Source: Nymphaea colorata
Lineage: Eukaryota > Streptophyta > Magnoliopsida > Nymphaeales > Nymphaeaceae
Direction: 5' to 3'
Assembly: GCF_008831285.2 (NCBI RefSeq)
Contig: NC_045142.1
Location: forward strand, 6,930,608 to 6,994,607
DNA length: 64,000 bases
Shown here: positions 37,683-46,795 of the stretch, piece after piece
Layout of the letters: every line of letters starts with the position of its first letter
Position numbering within the stretch: the first letter of the stretch is position 1
Notes under the pieces: model-generated
What the model was told of the DNA's origin: nothing
Database searches by the model: none
Seen by the model: only the letters and a program-made list of their open reading frames with translations
Position numbers and translations under genes: made by a program

Positions 37683-37692
37683 TATAAATAGA
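37683..37692 (+). promoter_or_regulatory. TATA box in U7
   Basis: TATAAATAGA after CAGCACC; downstream GACAGACATGGGGAGCGG as in U6. Confidence 0.5.
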
Positions 37693-38833
37693 GACAGACA
37701 TGGGGAGCGGAAAGGCACCAAACAAAAAGGCAAAGTGCTTGTACTAGAGTTGGGAATGACCCTAAGCTTGCTATGCTCCTTGCTAGGAAAGGTCCTGTTG
37801 GCCATTTTGTTCAAATTGGTTTTGTTTTGGGCTATGTTTTAAGGGATTAGATCAGATTTTGTCTCTTTTTAAGTCCCTCTCTGTCCTCCTCTGCTATTTT
37901 TTGTTTGTTTGTTTTTTCGTCTATTTCCTCTTCCCTTGTTTTCTGTTTTTCTTCAACATCTTCCCCTGTTTCTTTTTCTTCGTCATCCTTCTTTTTCTAT
38001 TCCTTTTTGGAAATCGTCCCACCTACCATCGGCAGCTATTCTTCTCATGTCTGGTGTTATTTTTTCAGACTTGGTTATTCTATTACTTATTCTATGCATC
38101 CGGCTTTTTCATAGTGCACGCTTCAAAAACCTTTTTTTAGTGGCAACCCAGGTCATGCCAATGACTATAGGTTTTGTATCGCAGACCCTCTTACCAGACA
38201 ATGGGTGACAAAAGCAATAGTTTAAATTTACTTCTTTACTTACCAGATAATGTCGGTTGGAATATTTTTCTTGTTTCTGGAGCTTGGTAAAGGGAAAAAG
38301 GTACAGGAGTTTAATTTGCACGCAGTCTCTGCTCTGACTCTTTCCACAAAGGGTAGGTTGAGCAGCCGATGAATATGACAAAGCTGGTTATGAGTTGAGT
38401 ACGGGAGAAAATAGTCAGGGCGCATTTTAATTATTTATGCCTCCGCGTAATTGCCCGTCCATTGGGCCTCTTAGAGAAAACAAGGCAGCCGCAAAGAGAA
38501 CATGTGAAGAGGGTAGAGTAAGACGATGATGCCAGCACAATTTTGCCTATCGGATTTGCTCATTTTCCTTTCTTGTTTGCAGAGGACATTTGCATTTCAT
38601 GATACATCTTGAAGTTGCTCATTTTTCCTTTTGTTTTTTTACTCTTTTACTTCTTGATGACTTTCTTAATGAAAGCACAGGGTGCGTGAGACATTTCTTT
38701 TGGACTTTTTATTTGGTGACCTTGCTTGGTTTTTTTATTTCTCTGAGGGAACCGGCTTTTGAGCTTCAAAGAGGGAAAACCAATGAAGATTTGGGAGAGT
38801 TTCTATTGTTCTTTTGAATAATTATTTTTTAGC

Positions 38834-39053
38834 TGCTGGGATATCTAGGGCTCGTAATGCATTCGGAACAGAGATGCAAAGGATCTGATAGAAAGCTGTG
38901 GCATAGCTCGGTAATAGTGTTGCCAGGAAATCAGCATGCGAGAAGCATCACCCGCTCACCAAGAAGCACCTGGTAATGTTAGGCCGTTGCTTCCTGTCAA
39001 ATCTTTTGCATCTCTGTTCCGAATCCATTACGAGCCCTTGATATCCCATCACC
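38834..39053 (+). repeat. Central hairpin, U7
   Basis: Arms intact except CCATCACC for CCAGCACC at the right end. The loop has CACCTGGTAATG, like the edge copy U8 at 44,611-44,830. Confidence 0.86.
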
Positions 39054-39457
39054 CAAGAAAAGATTACTCAAAAGAACACTGAGAACTCTCAAAAATCTAA
39101 AATCTCGAAAGCCATTGGAAAAAAAATCTAAAAGACAAATCTCTTTCACCGAGAATAGTTGTCAGTTACCTGTGATATTTTCACCGGTATTTCTGCCACT
39201 GTATCTCAATACCGGTGATGTTTTTCAATATGTATTGGGGCCACTATAACCTTTTTCTGACAAAAGTGCCTCAAAAAACTTTGTACTGAGGTGCAGTTGG
39301 ACCTGAGGCATGCACTTCTCAAGCACCTCACCATGACTCACAGCTTCTACCACAATTACTTTTTTTCTTAAAAGTAATAGCAAAACTTGTATTTTTTTCC
39401 TTTTCTCTTGCGGAATATATAACCCCACAAGACCTTCTCTCTGAACCACTGTTAAAG

Positions 39458-40115
39458 TTGTATGGCTTTGCTGCCTCTCTCTATCTCTCACTGCTTGTTG
39501 TTGGGGCCCAGCTTGCGGTCAACTTCAATGGGTTGTGTGGTGATTTCTTTTGTCTTGGTCGTGGCCTTCGTCAGGGTTGTTCATTATCGCATTTGCTTTA
39601 TTTCATTACGCTGCGGTCGTTGGCTTCCTCACACCGCATTCACTCCCCTACTTACAAGCCTTCTCCATCCTTCAGTATGCTGACGACTTTCTCTTATTTG
39701 GCATTGCTTCCTGCCAACAGATTGTAAGAACTTGGCTTATCCTTTGGGTTTTGAGCTCATCTCGGGTCTTTCTAATAATTCCACCAAGTGTCACATTTCC
39801 CTCCAGATCCTACCACGGTACTTCTTGCAGAAGCTTGCTTTGGGGTAAGGCTGCTGACCTGCCTATGGACTTTTTGGGTCTTCAAATTACGTTGTCGCCT
39901 CTTACACCCTCCTTTTGGGATAGAGTTGAGTACAAACTTATTTATCACCTTCAGTGTCGGTAGGGAAAGCTGCTTTCTCTCTCAGGTCATATTACTCTTG
40001 CTAAACACTGTCTTGCGTCTGTCCCCTCCATGCTTTGGAGGACTTTCGACCTCTTGTGGCTGGTTTGAATAGCATTGACAAAATCATTCGGAATTTTATC
40101 TGGGATGGTGATCGG
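39458..40115 (+). pseudogene. Decayed LINE reverse transcriptase fragment, U7
   Basis: YADD at 39,676-39,687. One T is missing in TTTGGGTTTTGAGCTC, and bases are missing in CCTCCAGATCC (for CCTCATATACGCAGATCC), which merges the YADD frame with the LPMDFLGLQIT frame in one 137-codon frame (39,550-39,963). That fusion is a product of decay. The stop before GKLLSLSGHIT is kept. Confidence 0.84.
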
Positions 40116-40740
40116 CCCTATCGTCTCTCTATCTCTTTCTCTCTCTACCACTCTTTCTCTCTCTCTCTCCCTCTCTCTCCTCTCTCATACTGCATATGTA
40201 ACCCAACGAGACCTTTGTCCCTCTTTTTGCTGCGTGTGCAACAACAAACTACGGCTGCAGCAGCTGTGCCCCTTCTCCTGCCTCTTCTCTTTCTTCTTCT
40301 TCTCTTTATTCTTCTACAGGTGATGTTCTTTCAATCCCCGCCACTAATGGGAAGTGACCAAGCATCCCCTTCCTATTTGGGTAAAATCTGAAAGATTTTT
40401 AAGTTTCTAAAACGAAGAAGATTATGGGCAACTCCAAACTATAGCGCAGTTTGAGGTTTACTATTTAGTGTTAAGGAATGACTCCAATAAATGCAGTAAT
40501 AAAAATCAAATATCTACTGAAATAATAAAATAACTCATTCCAATTTACTAAACTTACATAAAGCCTGAAACAAGCTCCAGCAATATAAAAATGCTATCAA
40601 TATTCATCTAGATCTGCTTTTCCTATCAGGAGCATACCACAAAATATTACCTGTTAGGCAGTATGAAAATGCACAAGCATCAAAATCGTTAAAATTCCCT
40701 GGCTTAGGAAGTTCATTACAAAATATGGGCGCCCATCAGC

Positions 40741-41205
40741 ACCTTCTTCTTGAGAAAGAAGAGCTCAGGCCCCCATTTTCCACAAACTTTTAAGACTTGC
40801 CTCTTTCATGACTTTTGGTAATGCCTTGCAGCATAGATTAAGCCACATAAAGGCCACTAATGTTTTTCATTGAGTGGTAATAATATGTACATCACAAAAA
40901 ATAAAATCCTCAGACAGGATTTGTTACCAATGCAACAGTTTGTTCTGGTCTCATTCTGGGATTCCCCAGTACCTTCTTCTCGAGAAAGAAGAGCTCATGC
41001 CCCCATTTTTCACAAACTTTTAAGACTTGCCTCCTTCATGACTTTTGTTAATGCCTTTCAGCATAGATTAAGCCACATAAAGGCCACTAATGTTTTTCAT
41101 TGAGTGGCAATAATATGTACATCACAAAAAATAAAATCCTGAGACAGGATGCATTACCAATGCAATAGTTTGTTCAGGTCCCATTCTGGGATTCCCCAGT
41201 ACCCT
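40741..41205 (+). repeat. Tandem duplication of ~230 bp in the array edge
   Basis: CACCTTCTTCT(T/C)GAGAAAGAAGAGCTC occurs at 40,740 and 40,970, and the sequence to GATTCCCCAGTACC is repeated with about one difference per 15-20 bases. In array units this stretch is single and carries extra blocks. The copies keep the ACATAAAGGCCACTAATG junction, which lacks the array-specific ~180-bp block. Confidence 0.88.
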
Positions 41206-41935
41206 GTAGTAAAAAATGTGGGCCCTAGATATGACTTAGATCCGAACCCGAATATTCTATATGGGGAAGAACTTGTAGAGTTACAACGTCCAAAATAATT
41301 CTCAATAATAAACTTGACAAAGCTTACTTAAACAAAGCTTAATCACCAAACCAATACAAAGTGATCTCAAGAAATTATGATGTAAATGCACCAAGCATAC
41401 TTAAATAATATATTTGCATTATTTGCAAGATGAAACTTACAAACATAAAGTACAAGGACTCACCTCAACAAGCTCAAGTAGTGAGCTATCACCCAAATAC
41501 CCAACATCCGTGCACTTGAGCACACACTTGAAACTCCCACACTCCAGCCCACGAAGTGAACACACGAACTTACTAAACTCTTGCTCAAGGCATTCACCAC
41601 TCTCTTGATGCTTGACACGAAGGACAGCATTCCCATTTGTAGAGATTGAGAAGGTCGGTGGTGAAGGTTACACCACTTTCTAATTCCTATGTTGAAATCA
41701 GCTTCAACTTAGTCTATGTTTCCTTGACATTTAAGATGCAAAAGCATCGCACCAAAAGGAACTGATTCAAACTAGAGACATGCTCATTCAACCCCTAGCA
41801 TGACTAACTGCACTATGCACCTTGAGGGTGGTACTCATGTCTCTTGGCATTGTTCAATTGAATCTAAATACTAAAAGATGGTCAGGTTTTCAACCGGTTG
41901 CCTTCTCCTTCACATAATTCTTTCATCATCATGGC

Positions 41936-44900
41936 AAATGAAAGTTACTATCTTGAGTACCTAATTGAATCTCTCTCTCTCTATCTCACACACACACACA
42001 TACCATAGAGAAATGCATGTGTTGCCGATTTACTGAATACAAAGGAGTATTTCTACCATTATAGAAAAGGAGGTATTTTAGTCGTTTTGGTAAATAATCA
42101 TCCCCATCATTCCATTTTTGCCCTTATAACTGGATTGTTTTTTTAGTTAGAAGGGAAATTTTGTCATTTGGCCAAGAAAAACAATTCGCATGTTCTAGCC
42201 CCAACATATAACTCTAATGTTTATATAAAGAAGAAGAGAGTTTCAGGACAACCATATAACGTGGGGTGTGGTACTACTTTGCTGAAAAGAAAAAGGATCA
42301 TGATCTTCCATTTTTAAATGTTTAGACTGTTCTTGTTGGAAGTTGAAATTGCCTCATTTGTCTTAGTTGCAGCCAAATCCTATTAATGTATGTTTGATAG
42401 TATTCGAACTCCATACACATGCAGCGATTATGTCCAATTACCTAGTCATGTCTTTTGCTTAGTCACAATTAGCTCATGGATGGACATTTCCTCCACCATC
42501 TTGTGATCGAATTCCCGAAAGGGCACCATTTGATTTGGTTAATATTGAGCAAAAGGATACAATTTTAAGTTGATACGCTTACTACAAGAAAAGCTTGACT
42601 TGGGCATATAAAGCTTTGCTTATTAAAAAAAACTACCATTAAGAGTTTATGGCCGCACTTTGCCTGCCACTGCCCTTTACAACTTGAGTAGTATTGGCAA
42701 ATAGGTATAACTTAAATAAACAGTGAAATTCTCTGAATATCTAACAAAGAAAGAGGAGGGAGAGAGAAAGAGTGTATGCGTGTGTGTGTGTGTGAGAATT
42801 CAGAATTTCAAATCTTGTGTTCAAAGCTTATATCCCGTTTTCTATGTGGTAAAGATGGAATTTTGACACTGGTATTTTTTCTAGAAACATATAACAAGGA
42901 TACTAATGAAGAAATAACTGTATAGTCATAATAACATATGAGAAATGGACTTTATATTAAAATTAGCAGTTCATAATAAATTAGAGCAACCAAGAATGGA
43001 CATATATATTATAGCATTTGTCCCTAAAAGTCATGCATGTTGTAGCATCTAGCTGCAAATCATCTTGGGTTCCGAATCACATTGGAATCCTCAAAAACTA
43101 GTGTGCATGCTGATATTCATCAAACTCTATCACACCGTGTCAGTCAAAGGATTGGTATCTTAGCTATTTGATTAATATATTGGTCAATATTGTATAAGGA
43201 CCGAACGGACCAATATGGGTTGAAATATTGCATGCATGGACAAAGTTCATAGGTTATTTCATTCAAATTTCGATTCAGTTATCCATTTCTTAATGTCTAT
43301 TACTCTATAGAAATTCAAATATAATACTCAATCTTGGATCCAATCTAGATTTCAGATTTGTGGTCATTCGATCATGTTTCCCTGCAAAAATTTGCTTAGA
43401 AAGTCAATATTTCATGAAATAGCTTGATTTAGTGTGTGACCTGGCTTTCAATTCAAAAATTAGTTTTCTTCCTATTGTGAAGAAAAGTTATTTCTTCTCA
43501 ACAGCTATAGACAGAAACAGACATGGGGAGCAGAATGGCACCAAATTAAAAGGCAATGAGCTTGTACTAGAAGTTGGGAATGACCCTAAGCTTGCTATGC
43601 TCCTTTCTAGAAAAGGGACTGTTGGCCATTTTGTTCAAATTGGCTTTGTTTTGGGCTATGTTTTAGGGGATTAGATCAGATTTTGTCGTTTTTCCGTTCC
43701 TCTCTGTCTTCCTCTGCTTTTTTTTTTTTGTCTATTTCCTCTTCCCTTGTTTTCCTTTTTTCTTCAACATCTTCCCCTGTTTCTTCTTCTTCCTCATCCT
43801 TCTTTTTCTGTTCCTTTTCGTCCCATCTACCATTGCTTTATTTTTTCAGACTTGGTTATTCTATACTTATTTATGCATCCGGCTTTTTCATAGAGCATGC
43901 TTCAAAAACCTTTTTTTTGTGGCAGCCCAGGTCATGGCAATGACTATAGGTTTTGTAATGCCGACCCTCTTACCAGACAATGGGTGACAAATGCAGTAGT
44001 GTAAATTTACTTCTCTAATTAGCAGATAATGTCTGTTAGAAAATTTTTCTTTTTGCTGGAGCTTGGTAAAGGGAAAAAAGTAAAGGAGCTGAATTTGTGT
44101 GCAGTCTCTGCTCTGACTCTTTCCGCAAAGGGTAGGCTTAGCAGCCGATGAATATCACGAAGCAGGTTATGAGCGGAGTACTGGAGAATATAGGCAGGGC
44201 CCATTTTAATTATTTATGCCTCCGCATAATTGCCCTTCCATTGGACCTCTTAGAGAAAATAAGGCAGCCGCAAAGAGGACATGTGAAGAGGGGAGAGTTA
44301 GACGATGATGCCAGCACAATTTTGCCTATCAGATTTGCTCATTTTCTTTTCTTGTTTGCAGAGGACATTAGGCATTTCGTAATACATCTTGAAGTTGCAT
44401 TTTTCCTTTCTTTTTTTACTATCTTGCATCTTGGCGACTGTTTTAGCGAAAGAAGAAGATGTGTGACAGATTTGTTTTGGATTTTTTATTCAGTGACCTT
44501 GCTTAGTTTTTTTATTTCTCTGAGGGAACCGGCTTTTGTGCTTCAAAGAAGGAAAACCAATGAAGATTTGGGAGAGTTTCTAGTGTTCGTTTGAATAATT
44601 ATTTCTTAACTGCTGGGATATCTAGGGCTCGTAATGGATTCGGAACAGAGATGCAAAGGATCTGGTAGAAAGCTGTGGCACAGCTCGGCAATAGTGTTGC
44701 CAGGAAATCAGTGTGAGAGAAGCATCATCCGCTCACCAAGAAGCACCTGGTAATGTCTGGCCATTGCTTCCTGTCAGATCTTTTGCATCTCTGTTCCGAA
44801 TCCATTAAGAGCCCTTGATATCCCGGCACCTAAGAAATGATTACTCAAAAAGAATGCCAAGAACTCTCAGAAATCTTTGTTGGCTTTCCCTCTCTAAAGG

Positions 44901-45265
44901 TCAAAGGCCATTGAATAAAAATATCTAAGAGACAAATCTCTCATGCTCCACGTTCCAACAGAAATCTTTCACCCAAAATAGTCATCAAGAAACAAAAGAG
45001 TGGAAAAATGGAAGGGTATTCGCCTCACCTTATCTTCCTTCCTAATTTCCTGTTTCAGCCAAAAATGTATCACGAAATTCCAAATGTCCCCGATGAACAA
45101 GAAAGGAAAACGAGCTAATCCGATAGGCGAAATTGTGTTGGCATCGTCACCTTACTCTCCCCTCTTCGCATGTCCTCGCTATGACCGCCTTGTTCTCCCT
45201 CTCCCCTGAAAGAGGTCCAACGGAAGGGAAATTACACAAGGCATAAATTATTAAAACGGGTCTCC
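41936..45265 (+). repeat. Unit U8, diverged and truncated edge copy
   Basis: Homologous to the array unit from its start through the hairpin, but with many more substitutions and indels than any other copy. The TATA box is lost: TATAAATAGAGACAG reads TATAGACAGAAACAG at ~43,506. After the hairpin it continues into a complete right arm of the foldback instead of the LINE fragment. It probably represents the state before the array unit captured LINE sequence. Confidence 0.9.
44195..45265. repeat. Complete ~1.07-kb foldback (long inverted repeat)
   Basis: The left arm (CCATTTTAATTATTTATGCC ...) pairs over more than 500 bases with the right arm (... GGCATAAATTATTAAAACGGG). Matching landmarks are GAGGACATGTGAAGAGG with CCTCTTCGCATGTCCTC, CCAGCACAATTTTGCC with GGCGAAATTGTGTTGG, and the central hairpin at 44,611-44,830. 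The arms have diverged moderately. This is the architecture of a foldback or long-TIR DNA element, or of a long hairpin-RNA source. No transposase is present and target duplications are not identifiable. Confidence 0.88.
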
Positions 45266-45559
45266 CTTTCAAGCTTGTTAAAGTTGTCTCAATGCAGCGA
45301 AGCTCTTGTTAAACTGTCAAGCTGGGCTCGATAATATTAACTTACGAGTTCACGTTTCAAAAGGTGAACCGGTATGACTTATGACTTCAGTCGACTCAGA
45401 TAAACTCTCCCCTCTTCGCATGTCCTCTCTATGACCACCTTGTTTTCTCTCCACCAAAAGAGGCCCAAAGGAAGGGCAACTACAAAATGCATAAATTATT
45501 AAAATGAGTCTCCCTTTCAAGCTCGTTAAAGTCATCTCAATGCAGTCCGACTCTAGTTC
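45156..45559 (+). repeat. Direct repeat of the foldback's outer right arm
   Basis: Bases 45,156-45,312 (CTCTCCCCTCTTCGCATGTC ... CTCCCTTTCAAGCT ... CTCAATGCAG) recur at 45,402-45,559 with moderate divergence, 246 bases downstream. The repeat runs ~50 bases beyond the end of the palindrome, so the duplicated piece is not exactly the arm. Confidence 0.85.
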
Positions 45560-46048
45560 CATAAACTCATGACTAGACTCACTAAAGTAAATGAGTCAAG
45601 ATGTGAACTTAAGCTTAACACACGACCTCAAAAACTCGGCTAAAACTCGAGCTATATTTGAGCTTTGATGAGTAGAATCAAATGAACTAGAATCGTTGTT
45701 CACCTACTCCAAGTGTGTGGAAAGACTTAAAAGTAGTGATATGCAAAGAAATTTCAAAACTCAAATTTCTGGTGTGGACTTGGTTATTCTACAACTTATT
45801 CTATGCTCCCTTTGCAGCCCCGGTTGGGGAGGGATCTCGCCCACCGTTTGGCCTTGTCATGATTTCACATTATCTCTAATACTTGGTACTTCAAGTTCTG
45901 GAACTACCAACTATCCTTTCATCGTCATGGGTACCAGGGGAAGGAATACGGCGTCAGCAGCGGCCGGACGCAGTTCATTCTTTCATTATTGATTGGAAGA
46001 TGATTGATCTATTAATTGAAAACTAGGGCTCGTTCTCTCAATTTCAGA
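45560..46048 (+). other. Region upstream of the candidate gene
   Basis: It contains a short relic of the unit: GACTTGGTTATTCTACAACTTATTCTATGC (in two parts) near 45,777-45,806 matches the unit's sequence at 4096-4125. This is followed by TTTGCAG, an acceptor-like site, and ~170 bases of higher GC ending GGCCGGACGCAGTTCATTC. An open frame spans the relic and the GC-richer part (45,696-45,992), but I cannot assign it. A second acceptor, CTCTCAATTTCAG, ends at 46,047. Confidence 0.35.
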
Positions 46049-46052
46049 AATC

Positions 46053-46526
46053 ATGGCTACTCACTTCTCTGGCAATGGCGCGGAGATTAAATCGGACAGC
46101 TTGCAGACACAGTACCTGATCAACCCAAGATATGATGGATTTCCCAAGCCAACGACACAAGTCAAAGTAGTTTTGGTCAATCAGCACGCCAGAAATTCAT
46201 TGCCGGCAAACCACCAGCAGTTCATCGGCATCCCGCTTCCACCGGCAACTCAGGCGTTAATGGTCAACCAGCTGAGTGAGGTGAATTCGGCCTTCATGGC
46301 TTCCAATCTCAGGCATCATAACCTATGGAGGAACAACGTCAGCGAATCGTCGTTTGTCCAGTTGATTGGCGATGCCAGTCCGATGGCCGCTGCTTCCTCC
46401 GTGAATCAGTTTCATATTTTGGCAATGGCGAAAAACTCCGGCCACCAAACGATCGTTGAGATCCCTCCCAAACTGCGGCTACATGAAGCTAACACATTCG
46501 CTGAATTGCAATTCTTAATGGCATAA
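46053..46526 (+). CDS. Unrecognised 157-aa protein, candidate gene
   Basis: The ATG lies in AAATCATGGCT, a favourable plant start context, five bases after a strong acceptor (CTCTCAATTTCAG, ending 46,047), so the gene may have a 5' intron. The frame runs 157 codons to TAA. It is distinctly richer in G+C than its surroundings and has mixed codon use, unlike the CT-biased frames in the array. The protein is polar, rich in Asn, Gln, Ala and Ser (VNQHARNSLPANHQQ, LRHHNLWRNN), ends ANTFAELQFLMA, and shows no signal peptide, membrane segment or domain known to me. It sits between two foldback copies and may be a captured gene fragment. Function unknown. Confidence 0.4.
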   Translation: MATHFSGNGAEIKSDSLQTQYLINPRYDGFPKPTTQVKVVLVNQHARNSLPANHQQFIGIPLPPATQALMVNQLSEVNSAFMASNLRHHNLWRNNVSESSFVQLIGDASPMAAASSVNQFHILAMAKNSGHQTIVEIPPKLRLHEANTFAELQFLMA

Positions 46527-46619
46527 AGAAAGTCATGCATATGATCAATGCCACAAGGACACAGCTACAAACCTCCCAACAGGCAATTTATGAGTCATCT
46601 GATGGAGCATTCAGCTTGA

Positions 46620-46795
46620 CTTTAGAAAATTTGGCTTGTTGCTGGAGCTTGGGCATGTCCTGAACTTTGAGAAAAAGGGAAAAGAGCAAAGGAGCTTAAT
46701 TAGCGCAGATTCTCTTGTCTGCTGCAAAGGGTATGTCGAGAGGCCGATGAATTTCACAATGCAGGTTATAAGTTGAGTACTGGAGAAAATATGCA
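46620..46795 (+). repeat. Relic of unit sequence preceding the second foldback
   Basis: GAAAATTTGGCTTGTTGCTGGAGCTTGG ... GGCCGATGAAT ... AGTTGAGTACTGGAGAAAAT matches 44,038-44,190 in U8 at reduced identity and leads straight into the second foldback. The homology to the unit is thus wider than the palindrome. Confidence 0.75.

Larger units (their letters stand above)
1..41935 (+). repeat. Head-to-tail array of a ~5.85 kb unit
   Basis: A common start (AAATGAAAGTTACTATTTG, followed by a CT tract) recurs at 1, 1743, 8005, 13873, 19716, 25552, 29319, 35167 and 41936. Spacings are 1742, 6262, 5868, 5843, 5836, 3767 (with an assembly gap), 5847 and 6769 bp. All copies have the same orientation and order of landmarks: CT tract, TATA box, CT-rich block, foldback hairpin, LINE reverse-transcriptase fragment, AT-rich block, minus-strand TATA-like box. 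Neighbouring full units differ by scattered substitutions and small indels only. I see no LTR pair, primer-binding site or target duplication bounding a unit, so it is best called a macrosatellite-like tandem duplication. The window begins exactly at a unit start, so the true left end is unknown. Confidence 0.97.
35167..41935 (+). repeat. Unit U7, with internal triplication and a diverged 3' third
   Basis: 6769 bp, enlarged by two extra partial head copies (35,742-36,660). From about 40,640 the sequence leaves the homogenised pattern. It has a ~45-bp insertion (ATGAAAATGCACAAGC ...), lacks the ~180-bp and ~70-bp blocks found in other units between GCCACATAA and ATAAAATCC, and carries many substitutions. 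The homogenised array therefore ends inside this unit. Confidence 0.94.

Noticed and set aside
1-41935. Ribosomal DNA array
   Set aside because: No 18S, 5.8S, 25S or 5S sequence in any unit, and the AT-rich composition does not fit.
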